DNA of 64,000 bases from Bifidobacterium platyrrhinorum. GTDB taxonomy: Bacteria; Actinomycetota; Actinomycetes; Actinomycetales; Bifidobacteriaceae. Numbering within the stretch: position 1 is the stretch's first letter; every line of letters starts with the position of its first letter. The notes beneath the pieces were generated by a model. That model made no database searches. It was given only the letters and a program-made list of their open reading frames with translations, and had not been told where the DNA came from. Below, one piece after another: positions 37,347 to 45,085 of the stretch. Location of the stretch: NCBI RefSeq assembly GCF_010667645.1, contig NZ_WHZV01000005.1, positions 1 through 64,000 on the forward strand, read 5' to 3'. The position numbers and the translations under genes are program-made.

Positions 37347-37586
37347 ATGAAATACGAGCGTCGATGCTTGTATTGGAACCTTTTCTGGATCGTTTGGTCC
37401 GCGACGTTCATGGGCAAGGCGATCGGCGAGCATCATTGGGTGTTCGCCGTCCTGCAAGGCTGTTGTTGCTGCCTGCTCGCCGTGATCGCGGTCTTGTGGA
37501 TACGCAGGTTGAGCCCGGTGACCTACCTGATCCGGATTGACAACACGAGGAACCGGCTCTTCGTCAGCGCGGAGGACCCGAAATGA
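37347..37586 (+). CDS. Small membrane protein
   Basis: 79 residues from ATG 37347, 8 nt behind AAGGAG within a CTATATATAAGGAG motif. Two hydrophobic helices (LFWIVWSATFMGKAIG; WVFAVLQGCCCCLLAVIAVL). The four consecutive cysteines in the second helix are unusual. Unknown function. Confidence 0.65.
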   Translation: MKYERRCLYWNLFWIVWSATFMGKAIGEHHWVFAVLQGCCCCLLAVIAVLWIRRLSPVTYLIRIDNTRNRLFVSAEDPK

Positions 37587-37984
37587 GCGTCAAATTCTAC
37601 ATGATGCGCAAGGATATCCCCGACGATTGCAGGTACGACGTGTGCCAGGACGCGGACACGGGCGCCTATTACAGCGTCTGTTACAGCGACTATTGCGACG
37701 CCAAGGGCTATCGCGTGTCCGTGTCCTACCTGCATGAGGACGAGTTGAAGGCCGAGTATCCGGCCCTCTACCCCGCTTTCTTCGAAGGCAAGAAATGCAA
37801 GCAGGTCACCTACAGGCTCGGACTCGCATTACGTAAATGCCGGGCCAACGAGTTGAAGCATTACGTGGGCTATCTGAACACCGATGACCGCCTGTACCGC
37901 ATCAACAGGATGCTGTCCGGCCTGAGCCAGGTATTGAAAATCTGTCTTGACCATCCCGATTGGAAGCTGGTGACCGAATCATGA
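37583..37984 (+). CDS. Phage protein of unknown function
   Basis: 133 residues, ATGA overlap. Cysteine- and tyrosine-rich N-terminus (CRYDVCQDADTGAYYSVCYS), helical basic C-terminus. Not recognised. Confidence 0.65.
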   Translation: MSVKFYMMRKDIPDDCRYDVCQDADTGAYYSVCYSDYCDAKGYRVSVSYLHEDELKAEYPALYPAFFEGKKCKQVTYRLGLALRKCRANELKHYVGYLNTDDRLYRINRMLSGLSQVLKICLDHPDWKLVTES

Positions 37985-38247
37985 GCGTGAGAAAACAACC
38001 CGGCAGGGCCGTCGTCTACCAGGTGAAATGCGATGCCGTGAACTGCGGAGAGGAATTCCTCATCATCGTTGACCGTCTGCGCGGGAACGAAGTGGTGGCC
38101 GTCACCGACGGTTGGAGTGACGGCGAACTGTATTGGGGGTGTTCCGGCGTGCAGGATGCTGTCGATTGCGCCGTCGACTGCGGCTGGCAGGAAGGCACCA
38201 AGGGCATTCAACGAGGACACATCTACTGCCCGCGACACAAGGAGTAA
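37981..38247 (+). CDS. Cysteine-rich phage protein
   Basis: 88 residues from ATG 37981 (ATGA). Cysteines at VKCDAVNCGEEF, WGCSG, VDCAVDCGW and YCPRH suggest a zinc-binding fold. Unknown role. Confidence 0.6.
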   Translation: MSVRKQPGRAVVYQVKCDAVNCGEEFLIIVDRLRGNEVVAVTDGWSDGELYWGCSGVQDAVDCAVDCGWQEGTKGIQRGHIYCPRHKE

Positions 38248-38249
38248 TC

Positions 38250-38501
38250 ATGAGCTACTACCTGCGAATCGACAAGCGTGAACCGCACTCCTGCCCGACG
38301 GATCGATGCCCGACCGACACGTGTCAGGCGGTGATGCACTGCGCCTGCGGCAAATGGTACGTGGCGAACGGGTATCTCCACTGCGAGCTCGGCCTATGGA
38401 GTCACAGGCCCGCATGGTGGGTGCGTCTCTTCTACCGTGACGCGTTCGACAAGCTGGAACACGATGACACCGACAAGATCTATATAGAGGAGGAATCATG
38501 A
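38250..38501 (+). CDS. Cysteine-rich phage protein
   Basis: 83 residues. Cys/His set HSCPTDRCPTDTCQ, HCACGKW and HCELG suggests zinc binding, possibly a neighbour paralogue of the preceding Cys-rich protein. Tail acidic (HDDTDKIYIEEES). Unknown role. Confidence 0.6.
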   Translation: MSYYLRIDKREPHSCPTDRCPTDTCQAVMHCACGKWYVANGYLHCELGLWSHRPAWWVRLFYRDAFDKLEHDDTDKIYIEEES

Positions 38502-39169
38502 CTCGTGATGTAGTGCTCTGCTTGTGCGATCTAACGGGCATCATGGCTGAACCTTGGGTTGAACACGGGTATAAGGCCGTGCTGGTTGACCCGCAGCATG
38601 GTTTAGATCGCATAGAAGGCAGTGTTCTGAAGCTGGCAAAGACAGTCGAGGAAGCCCTGCCCATCATCCAACGACTCATTGATACACGTTCAATCGCACT
38701 TGTCGCGGGATTCCCGCCTTGCACTGATCTTGCCGTCAGTGGCGCACAGTGGTTCCCACGTAAATACGAACAGGATCACATGTTCCAAGCCAAGGCAGTG
38801 GCAGTCGCGGAACAGTGTCGCACCATCGGGAAAGCTAGCGGCGCGCCTTGGATGGTGGAAAACCCGGTATCGGTGCTGTCGAACGTCTTCGGGAAACCCA
38901 GTTTTACGTTCGACCCCTATCAGTTCACGTCGTTTGAACCGGCCGACAACTACACGAAGAAGACCTGCATTTGGTCGGGGGGGGGCTTCCAAATGCCACT
39001 TCCCGCTCAAGACGACACATTGGGCGAACCCGACCCGAATCATATCTGGCATATGAGCGGCAAGGACCGCGCCAATCAGCGGAGCAAGACCCCTCGCGGT
39101 TTTGCAAGAGCGGTTTATCAGGCAAATTGCCGCGAATGGACAAAGGAGATTTACGGTCATGACGACTGA
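38498..39169 (+). CDS. Compact cytosine-methyltransferase-like protein with poly-G tract
   Basis: 223 residues. It keeps pieces of the C5-cytosine methyltransferase core: glycine-region CDLTGIMAEPWVEHG, VDPQH (motif II), FPPCTDLAVSGAQWF (motif IV, catalytic Cys after PP) and MVENPVSVL (ENV-like motif VI). The C-terminal third (KKTCIWSGGGFQMPLP) is typical of a phage family annotated only as hypothetical or methyltransferase-like. Short for a true C5 enzyme. GGG is encoded by nine consecutive G (38977-38985), a likely slippage site that would truncate the last ~60 residues. Confidence 0.75.
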   Translation: MTRDVVLCLCDLTGIMAEPWVEHGYKAVLVDPQHGLDRIEGSVLKLAKTVEEALPIIQRLIDTRSIALVAGFPPCTDLAVSGAQWFPRKYEQDHMFQAKAVAVAEQCRTIGKASGAPWMVENPVSVLSNVFGKPSFTFDPYQFTSFEPADNYTKKTCIWSGGGFQMPLPAQDDTLGEPDPNHIWHMSGKDRANQRSKTPRGFARAVYQANCREWTKEIYGHDD

Positions 39170-39320
39170 CGTTATTTTCATTGTTGAGGACGTGCTGAAG
39201 CCCAACTCTACGAGCTGGATGCAGTTCAGTACCTACGAAGAAGCGGAAGCTGCTGCACGACGATATCCCGGTGTCTATGAGATTCACAAGCGCTACATCA
39301 ATCAACCGGAGGAATCATGA
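39159..39320 (+). CDS. Small phage protein of unknown function
   Basis: 53 residues, overlapping the previous gene by 11 bp. Pattern DVIFIVEDVLKPNS, then YEEAEAAARRYPGVYEIHKR: a short beta-alpha-beta fold. Unknown. Confidence 0.55.
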   Translation: MTTDVIFIVEDVLKPNSTSWMQFSTYEEAEAAARRYPGVYEIHKRYINQPEES

Positions 39321-39511
39321 ACGGCTGGCTAGCATTGGGCGGTTTCGTTTGGGTGCTTGTCCTGTTTGCCCACGCGGTCTGCGCCCTGGGCTGTGCGATG
39401 GACGACGCGCATCTGTTCACGCCTGGCACGCAATACGCGGCCGTCATCTCATTCATTGCCGATCTGGCGTTGTTTCTGTTGTTCTGTTTCCACATGGGAG
39501 GTGCGCTATGA
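39317..39511 (+). CDS. Two-helix membrane protein
   Basis: 64 residues, ATGA overlap. Helices at ALGGFVWVLVLFAHAVCALG and YAAVISFIADLALFLLFCFH with a short polar loop. Holin-like in size, but it lies in the early region, so a lysis role is not supported. Confidence 0.6.
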   Translation: MNGWLALGGFVWVLVLFAHAVCALGCAMDDAHLFTPGTQYAAVISFIADLALFLLFCFHMGGAL

Positions 39512-39532
39512 ACGCGACAGGGAGCCGGACAG

Positions 39533-39727
39533 ATGACCGCGCGCGGGGATGACAGGAAACTCATGAACCGGTTGGCGCGCAACGGATACACCGTGGTACG
39601 CGCCGCGAAGACCGGTCACTGGAAGGTGTACGACGGCGACGACAATCTCGTAACGGCCACGAGCGGCACACCGTCCGACCATCGCAGCCGGAAGAACTTC
39701 ATCAAAGACCTGAGGAGACGATCATGA
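39533..39727 (+). CDS. HicA-like (YcfA) dsRBD mini-protein
   Basis: 64 residues. LARNGYTVVRAAKTGHWKVY matches the HicA core (GH then KVYD), including the catalytic-type His. HicA toxins cleave mRNA, but no HicB antitoxin is adjacent, so a phage-specific use is more likely. A 14-codon reading frame (39508-39552) overlaps the start and may only couple translation. Confidence 0.65.
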   Translation: MTARGDDRKLMNRLARNGYTVVRAAKTGHWKVYDGDDNLVTATSGTPSDHRSRKNFIKDLRRRS

Positions 39728-39924
39728 GCGGGTTCATCTGCTGCCACCCACCACGGGTTCCGGACGAGTTGGCATGCCCCCAGTATTGGCGGTGTTCGAC
39801 GTGCGGCCAATGGTGGGAATGCTGGAGATATTCCACCCCGAGCCGGGTCAGCAAGATCGCCATGCTGTTCTACCACTACAGCGAGTGGCGCCACTGGCGG
39901 AAAGCCAATCGCATCAGCGCATGA
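39724..39924 (+). CDS. Small zinc-ribbon-like protein
   Basis: 66 residues, ATGA overlap. ACPQYWRCSTCGQWWECWRY supplies four cysteines, and the rest is aromatic and basic. Unknown function. Confidence 0.6.
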   Translation: MSGFICCHPPRVPDELACPQYWRCSTCGQWWECWRYSTPSRVSKIAMLFYHYSEWRHWRKANRISA

Positions 39925-39954
39925 GACCGATTCGACCTCTTTTAAGGAAACAAA

Positions 39955-40362
39955 ATGACTGACAACATCAACCATCCCGAGCATTACGAATCCGGCCCGT
40001 ACGAATGCATCCTGTTGACTGAGAAATGCTCGTTCAACGTGGGCAACATGATCAAATACGTGTGGAGGCACAGGCTGAAGAACCATCCCGTAGAGGATTT
40101 ACAGAAGGCTCTCTGGTATGCGCGCCGCGCCAAGGAAGACTCCGAGGCGTTCGGCCCATGCCGCCGCGCATTCCGTTATACAAGCAACATGGATACGGGA
40201 ACGTTCGAATGGCCGGGCACCGACTTCAAGACGTTGCTCAACATCAAAAAGAACTTCTGCCAGACGCCAGCGGAGAAGCAATTCTACGATGCGTTGATGA
40301 CGGAAAACTCGGATAAGGCCATCGAAGCATTGGAAACGTTAATCAAGGAGGCGGAACAGTGA
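39955..40362 (+). CDS. DUF3310 (SaV-like) phage protein
   Basis: 135 residues. NHPEHYESGPYECI, then GNMIKYVWRHRLKNHPVEDL and KALWYARRA are the DUF3310 signature, found in many phage early regions and once described as nucleotide-kinase-like. Exact role unproven. Confidence 0.85.
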   Translation: MTDNINHPEHYESGPYECILLTEKCSFNVGNMIKYVWRHRLKNHPVEDLQKALWYARRAKEDSEAFGPCRRAFRYTSNMDTGTFEWPGTDFKTLLNIKKNFCQTPAEKQFYDALMTENSDKAIEALETLIKEAEQ

Positions 40363-40586
40363 GCTTCACCGGACTGATATGCTTCATCCTTCTTGTCCTC
40401 GCTTATGTTAGCTCATGCCGGCTGGCCTACTGGCTCACTGTCATAGCGTGGGGCGAACCGGATGATAGTGAGGACCGAATGCTGAGGTACTTCCTCGCGG
40501 CGGCAGGCGGGATAATCGTCCTGTTCGTAGGATTCTGCATCATCTGGCTGTTCCTAGCGCTCGTGTTCCCCAACTCCCTCAAGTAA
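40359..40586 (+). CDS. Two-helix membrane protein
   Basis: 75 residues from GTG 40359. Helices at LICFILLVLAYVSSCRLAYW and YFLAAAGGIIVLFVGFCIIW. Unknown function. Followed by a hairpin at 40600. Confidence 0.6.
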   Translation: MSFTGLICFILLVLAYVSSCRLAYWLTVIAWGEPDDSEDRMLRYFLAAAGGIIVLFVGFCIIWLFLALVFPNSLK

Positions 40587-40599
40587 CCATCAGCCAATC

Positions 40600-40623
40600 G
40601 CCCGCACCCGCAAAGGTGCGGGC
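40600..40623 (+). terminator. Hairpin, possible partial terminator
   Basis: GCCCGCACC and GGTGCGGGC form a perfect 9-bp stem with loop CGCAAA, followed by TTCAC. It lies between the membrane-protein gene and the replication gene; the short T-tail suggests partial termination. Confidence 0.55.
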
Positions 40624-40642
40624 TTCACTATCGGAGCTTCCA

Positions 40643-41593
40643 ATGGCAAACGACATGGAGATTTTCGCCAAATTCAGCGCCGACCTGTGGTCAAACGAGA
40701 AGTTCTGCGCGTTCGCGGAGAAGCATGCGCGCGCGGCGATCGTGTGGGTGAAGGCCATCACGTTCGCGGTTCGCAAGCGTAGCGATGGGTTCTTCGGCGA
40801 CTACGCGGCGAAGCATTTCCTCTCCGCATCCGCGCGTGATCTCGACGCGCTTGAAGCGAATGGTTTCATCGAACGCGTCGAGAACGGGTGGATGGTCCAC
40901 GATTTCCTCGAGGCGCAACGGTCGAACCAGCAGATCGAGGCGGCGGCGGAACGGCGCAGGGAAGCCGCACGCAAGGCCGGTCTGGCGTCCGCCGCCGCCC
41001 GCAATTCCCAATCCGGCACGTCAACGAACGTTGAACGAACCGTTGGACGCGACGTTGAACGTTCGTTGAACGGTTCGTTGGACAGCAAAACCAACGTTTC
41101 GTCAACGTTGACCAACCCAGATAACAGATTACAGATAACAGATACCAATACCCCCTGTAGTCCCCCAACGGGGGACGCGGACGGATTGGATGAGTTCGCC
41201 CGGACTTGTTGGACCCGGTACCCGAAGCACGAGGGCAAGCCGACGGTCGCGATGAATGCCGTGAAGGAGCTCGTCTCGTCCGGCGAGATCACTCAGGAGC
41301 GACTGCTTGCCGCCATCGACGCGTACGCGGCCACGGACAAGAAACTCCAATACAGGCCCCAGTTCGTGAACTGGCTGCGTAAGGGCGAATGGCGCGACTA
41401 CCTGCCGAAAACAGCCCCGAAGCAGACGGCACTTCCGGAAGACGGTTGGGTGGACCGGCATGTGGTGTGCAAGCTGCCCGACGGCGCCGACATCATGGGC
41501 GCTCAGCAACGGCTGCGTGAGCTGATCCGGTCCGGGGATTCCTGGGATGCGGCCGCAGGGAAGGTTCTTACCGAGTTCGGAGGTGAATCGTGA
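40643..41593 (+). CDS. Phage replication initiator-like protein
   Basis: 316 residues. The N-terminal ~100 residues form a winged-helix-like domain (SADLWSNEKFCAFAEKHARA ... FLSASARDLDALEANGFIER), as in phage replisome-organiser proteins. A Ser/Thr/Asn-rich linker (~125-180) follows, then a C-terminal domain (FARTCWTRYPKHEGKPTVAM ... YRPQFVNWLRKGEWRDY) common to actinophage and plasmid Rep-like proteins. The linker coding sequence holds iteron-like repeats (41030-41110), as in lambda O. The ATG at 40643 follows GGAGC. Confidence 0.8.
   Translation: MANDMEIFAKFSADLWSNEKFCAFAEKHARAAIVWVKAITFAVRKRSDGFFGDYAAKHFLSASARDLDALEANGFIERVENGWMVHDFLEAQRSNQQIEAAAERRREAARKAGLASAAARNSQSGTSTNVERTVGRDVERSLNGSLDSKTNVSSTLTNPDNRLQITDTNTPCSPPTGDADGLDEFARTCWTRYPKHEGKPTVAMNAVKELVSSGEITQERLLAAIDAYAATDKKLQYRPQFVNWLRKGEWRDYLPKTAPKQTALPEDGWVDRHVVCKLPDGADIMGAQQRLRELIRSGDSWDAAAGKVLTEFGGES
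41030..41143 (+). repeat. Iteron-like repeats, likely prophage replication origin
   Basis: GTTGAACG occurs at 41030-41037, 41054-41061 and 41065-41072. Related CGTTGGAC copies lie at 41041 and 41076 and inverted CAACGTT copies at 41092 and 41104. Directly after come three copies of AGATAACAGAT-type sequence (41119-41143), an AT-rich direct repeat suited to unwinding. The whole lies inside the initiator gene, encoding its linker. Confidence 0.6.
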
Positions 41594-42156
41594 TTGATTT
41601 GGATGATCCGCTGATCGCGGGCATGGTCGCGGAACTGCGTGAGGCGGAACCATCGCCCGAGGCGAAACGCAAGATGCACAAGCGCGAATACTACGTTGCA
41701 ACGCGGGAACGTCAGTTGGCGCGGCAGAAAGCCCGCCGGCAGGCGGACCCGGAGGCGTGGCGTGCACGGCAGCGTCGCTACGATCAGGCCCGCGACCGCG
41801 AGGCGTACAACGCCGGCAGGCGGGAACGGTATCGGATGGACGCCGGATACCGGGAGCGCATGCTGGCCCAGCAGCGTGAGCATCGGGCGAACATGAGCGT
41901 GGAGGAGCGTGAACGCGAGGCCGAACGGAAACGCGAGTACGCGCGCACGCACCGGGAGCAGATTCGCGAGGCGAACCGCCGGTACATGGCCCGCCCGGAG
42001 GTGCGTGAGGCCAGGAACCGGCGACGGCGGGAACGCGAGCGTCGGATGAAGCTGGAGGAGCCGGAGAAGTACCGGGCCATGGTGGACGAGCGGAACCGGA
42101 AACGGCGGGAACGCCGCGCCCGTAAACGCGACACGCCGAAAGTGGATATGAACTGA
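41590..42156 (+). CDS. Highly charged Arg/Glu-rich helical protein
   Basis: 188 residues from GTG 41590 (GTGA overlap with the replication gene). After ~25 residues it is almost wholly R, E, K, A, Q with periodic spacing (EREREAERKREYARTHREQ), the signature of a single alpha-helix or coiled coil. Regularly placed tyrosines (KREYYVATR, QRRYDQAR, RERYRMD, NRRYMAR) point to an ~13-22-residue repeat. Likely nucleic-acid binding or scaffold for the replisome; not identified. Confidence 0.7.
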   Translation: MIDLDDPLIAGMVAELREAEPSPEAKRKMHKREYYVATRERQLARQKARRQADPEAWRARQRRYDQARDREAYNAGRRERYRMDAGYRERMLAQQREHRANMSVEEREREAERKREYARTHREQIREANRRYMARPEVREARNRRRRERERRMKLEEPEKYRAMVDERNRKRRERRARKRDTPKVDMN

Positions 42157-42226
42157 TTCACGGAGTGTAATTGGAGTGTGTGCTTCTGACTCGGAGCCCC
42201 ACTGAGAAATCAGGAAAGGCAACGAG

Positions 42227-43123
42227 TTGGATTCGTTTACCCAAAATCACCTCTGCGAATACCGCATCTGCTATCGCGACACCCAGCCCGATCACCGCAT
42301 GTGCCCCGTGCACGAGCGGAATCTCGACGACGACCTCACGTGGCTGGAAGCGAACCTGCTCGACCTGACCGAGTATCGCATCAACCGCGCGTACGGCAAG
42401 ACCGGGGACGGCGGCCACGGTTCCACCGGCGCCGCCCCCACCCCGGTCCGTGAGGCGATCTTCACGGCCCTCTACGAGTCGGACGACATGGGACGGCCCG
42501 GCATCGAACCCCTGCTGTTCGAATGGGCGCGAGCCCTCGCGTTGAACGTGACCGTAACGGACGGGCTCCCCCATATCGCGCACCGGTTGCACGACTCCCC
42601 CCGCCTCCTGGAATCCGAGGGCACGCCCGTGTACGCGGAACTCCTGCACCATGACGCGAACACGCTGCGCCGTCTCGTCGAATCGGACGACCACGACATG
42701 ATCGTGTACGGCCAATGCCCCGCCCCCAAGTGCGACGGACAGCTCGCCGGACAGCATGACGCCATCGAGGTCCGCTGCCCGAAATGCCGCAGCGTGTGGA
42801 GCGTGAAATTCCTTCAGGCGGAACGCGCCAACCGCATCTTCCACTCGGACATCGTCGGCACCCAGACCAGTCTGTTGAAGCTGCTCGCCCAATGCGGCAT
42901 CGCGGTCAAACCGGCCACGATGCGCTCGTGGGTGAAACGCGGCAAGCTCCACCAGTGCGGCGAAACCGACTCGAGCAAACCCGTCTACCGGTTGGCCGAA
43001 GCGTACAACCTTGCCACCGGCAGCATGCGCGCACCAGACAAAACCGACCCGGACGCGGGCGACATCTGGAAACTCATCGACAACAAGCAAACCATCATCA
43101 CCGAGGAAGGACAGGGTAAATGA
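42227..43123 (+). CDS. Phage DNA-binding protein with zinc ribbon and C-terminal HTH
   Basis: 298 residues from TTG 42227, with AGGAAAGG upstream. N-terminal Cys/His cluster (CEYRICYRDTQPDHRMCPVH), a helical middle, a second ribbon (GQCPAPKCDGQ ... VRCPKCRSVW) and a C-terminal MerR-like HTH (KPATMRSWVKRGKLHQCG ... VYRLAEAYNLA). The family is widespread in actinobacterial prophages; function unproven. Coupled to the antirepressor by ATGA. Confidence 0.78.
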   Translation: MDSFTQNHLCEYRICYRDTQPDHRMCPVHERNLDDDLTWLEANLLDLTEYRINRAYGKTGDGGHGSTGAAPTPVREAIFTALYESDDMGRPGIEPLLFEWARALALNVTVTDGLPHIAHRLHDSPRLLESEGTPVYAELLHHDANTLRRLVESDDHDMIVYGQCPAPKCDGQLAGQHDAIEVRCPKCRSVWSVKFLQAERANRIFHSDIVGTQTSLLKLLAQCGIAVKPATMRSWVKRGKLHQCGETDSSKPVYRLAEAYNLATGSMRAPDKTDPDAGDIWKLIDNKQTIITEEGQGK

Positions 43124-43986
43124 ACACCATCCAGAACATCCCGTTCCACGGGGACACCATCGAAGCCATCGCGCAGAACGGCACATGGTTCGCCTCATTG
43201 AGGCGCATGTGCGAAAACCTCGGCGTGGACTACAGTCGCCAGCTCCAGAAGCTCAAGGAGAAGCCGTGGGCAGTTGTGGACATTATGCCTACAACTGGCG
43301 CTGACGGCAAAACCTACCAGATGACGATGATCGACCGGCGCACCACCACCATGTGGCTCGCAGGCATCAACGCGGGCAAGGTGCGCGAAGACCTGCGCGC
43401 GAAGATCGAAGCCTACCAGTGCGAGGCGGCCGACGCGTTGGACGAATACTTCAACGAGGGCGCCGCCATCCGCCTGAACGAAGGCGACACCGAGGACGAC
43501 ATCATCGCCAAGGGCATGCTCGCAGCCGGACGCAAGATCGAACAGCTCAAAACCCAGCTCGAACAATCCCGCGCCGAAGTCGAGAAGCGCGGCCACCAGC
43601 TCGAACAGGCGCACGAGAACCTCGGTTCGCTCGGCCGGCAGCTCACGGAACAGCAGCCGTACGCGGCCATCGGAGCGCAGTTCGTCCAGTTGGACGGCAC
43701 CATCAGTGTCCGCGACGTGTCCCGCAACTTCCAGCAGATCGACCCGAAGATGACCGCGACCCGCGTATACGAAATCCTGCGCAAGTACGGGTACGTGGTG
43801 AAGCACGGGTGCGCGCCGACCGTGAAGGGAGTCAAGCCCGGTTATCTCAAGCAGAAGATCGGGAAGAAGAACAACGGGAACATGGCCCGCCCGTACGCGG
43901 TGTTCACCGCGAAGGGCATCGGCTGGTTCATCACCAGGTTCATTGCCAACAAGCAGGAAACACTGGATATCCTCACCATCTACTGA
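43120..43986 (+). CDS. Phage antirepressor (P22-AR-N plus ANT/KilA-C domains)
   Basis: 288 residues. The N-terminal domain (~1-110) has IPFHGDTIEAIAQNGTWFAS ... RTTTMWLAGINAGKVREDLR, the P22_AR_N pattern. A coiled coil (~130-175, KIEQLKTQLEQSRAEVEKRG) leads to the C-terminal ANT-type domain (SVRDVSRNFQQI ... RVYEILRKYGYVVKH). Such proteins inactivate phage repressors during induction. Confidence 0.9.
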   Translation: MNTIQNIPFHGDTIEAIAQNGTWFASLRRMCENLGVDYSRQLQKLKEKPWAVVDIMPTTGADGKTYQMTMIDRRTTTMWLAGINAGKVREDLRAKIEAYQCEAADALDEYFNEGAAIRLNEGDTEDDIIAKGMLAAGRKIEQLKTQLEQSRAEVEKRGHQLEQAHENLGSLGRQLTEQQPYAAIGAQFVQLDGTISVRDVSRNFQQIDPKMTATRVYEILRKYGYVVKHGCAPTVKGVKPGYLKQKIGKKNNGNMARPYAVFTAKGIGWFITRFIANKQETLDILTIY

Positions 43987-43999
43987 AAGGAGTCGGATC

Positions 44000-44242
44000 A
44001 TGACCGCTATCACCCAGACCACACACATCAATTTCGACGTCTACTGGAAGGCGAGGAAACTCAGCTCATGCACGGTGGACATGCCCATTACCTACGAATC
44101 GGACCCGGATTTGCTGACCCCGGACGGCACCATGACCGTGAAAGTCCTGCCGCCGGACAACGACCGCATGCTCAAGGCATTGGAAGCCGCGGGCGAAGCA
44201 TTCGTGGAAGTGTTCAACAAGACCATCAAGGAGAACCAGTGA
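44000..44242 (+). CDS. Small phage protein, paralogue of the next gene
   Basis: 80 residues; GAAAGGAG upstream. Beta-strand N-terminus and amphipathic C-terminal helix (MLKALEAAGEAFVEVFNKTI) like that of the next protein. Unknown function. Confidence 0.65.
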   Translation: MTAITQTTHINFDVYWKARKLSSCTVDMPITYESDPDLLTPDGTMTVKVLPPDNDRMLKALEAAGEAFVEVFNKTIKENQ

Positions 44243-44472
44243 AACTCACAGGCACCGTAAGCATCCCCCTCGGCACCCACCCGTTGGGACGATCGCATGT
44301 CGGGAACATCTCACTGGATATTCCCAGTGCGCATGACGGGAAACCATCCGACGGGTACGTGGACTATGCGGGCGTCACCGATTACGTGAACAACACCGAC
44401 ACTATCGTGCGCGCGTTCAACAAAGCGTGCGAAGCGTTCCAAAACGCGTTCGAGGAAGCGATCTACGAATGA
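44239..44472 (+). CDS. Small phage protein, paralogue of the previous gene
   Basis: 77 residues from GTG 44239 (GTGA overlap). Beta N-terminus (LTGTVSIPLGTHPLGRSHVG) and a C-terminal helix (IVRAFNKACEAFQNAFEEAI) matching the neighbour. Probably an ancient tandem duplication. Confidence 0.65.
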   Translation: MKLTGTVSIPLGTHPLGRSHVGNISLDIPSAHDGKPSDGYVDYAGVTDYVNNTDTIVRAFNKACEAFQNAFEEAIYE

Positions 44473-44636
44473 TGTGGCAGAAATGGGTACTCGTCGGCAT
44501 TTTCGCGCTTTCCGCATTGACGACCATCGGCCAGATCGGCAAGCCACGCGAACCTTTCACGAACGCGAACGGTGTATGGTCGGCGGTCTTCGCCGCAATC
44601 AGCATCGGAATCATCCTGAGCATCCCGGAGGTATGA
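44469..44636 (+). CDS. Two-helix membrane protein
   Basis: 55 residues, ATGA overlap. Helices at WVLVGIFALSALTTIGQIG and VWSAVFAAISIGIILSIPEV. Unknown function. Confidence 0.6.
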   Translation: MMWQKWVLVGIFALSALTTIGQIGKPREPFTNANGVWSAVFAAISIGIILSIPEV

Positions 44637-44639
44637 ACC

Positions 44640-44858
44640 ATGAGCAGTTACCAGTTGCCGAACATTCCCGGCCATGTGGCCGGCAAGAAAGCCGTTCTCA
44701 CCATCAACGACGGGGAAACCGTGGTCAAGGGGCGTATCGCCAGTGTCACCGTCGCGTCGGACGGCCTCATGTCGTCGGGCACCATCGCGTTCGACAGCGG
44801 ATGCGTGCCCGCGAACATTCGCGAGGACGTGCCGCACGTGCTGGAGGTCGAGGACTGA
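44640..44858 (+). CDS. Small beta-barrel-like phage protein
   Basis: 72 residues. HVAGKKAVLTINDGETVVKG then RIASVTVASDGL suggests a small SH3/LSm-like barrel, similar in outline to the protein at 46079. Unknown function. Confidence 0.6.
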   Translation: MSSYQLPNIPGHVAGKKAVLTINDGETVVKGRIASVTVASDGLMSSGTIAFDSGCVPANIREDVPHVLEVED

Positions 44859-45085
44859 TGGCGAAACTTACCGCGAAGAAACGCAACAGGATGAAGTCGA
44901 GCAGCTTCGCGCTGCCCGGTAAACGCGCGTATCCGATTCAGGACAAGGCTCACGCCGTATCGGCCTTGAGCCGTGTCGCCCAGCACGGCACGCCCGCCGA
45001 GAAAAAGAAGGTGCGCGCCGCCGTCCACAAGAAGTATCCCAGTATCCAGATCAGCGGCATGACGAAGAAGCGGAGGAAGAAGTGA
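44858..45085 (+). CDS. Small basic phage protein (DUF6582-like)
   Basis: 75 residues, TGATG overlap. KRNRMKSSSFALPGKRAYPI, then KAHAVSALSRVAQHGTPAEK and VHKKYP match a short domain that recurs in phages and mobile elements, sometimes fused to capsid proteases. Role unknown. Confidence 0.75.
   Translation: MAKLTAKKRNRMKSSSFALPGKRAYPIQDKAHAVSALSRVAQHGTPAEKKKVRAAVHKKYPSIQISGMTKKRRKK

Noticed and set aside
39317-40586. Two-helix membrane proteins considered as holins
   Set aside because: They lie in the early operon next to DUF3310 and HicA-like genes; no endolysin is adjacent.
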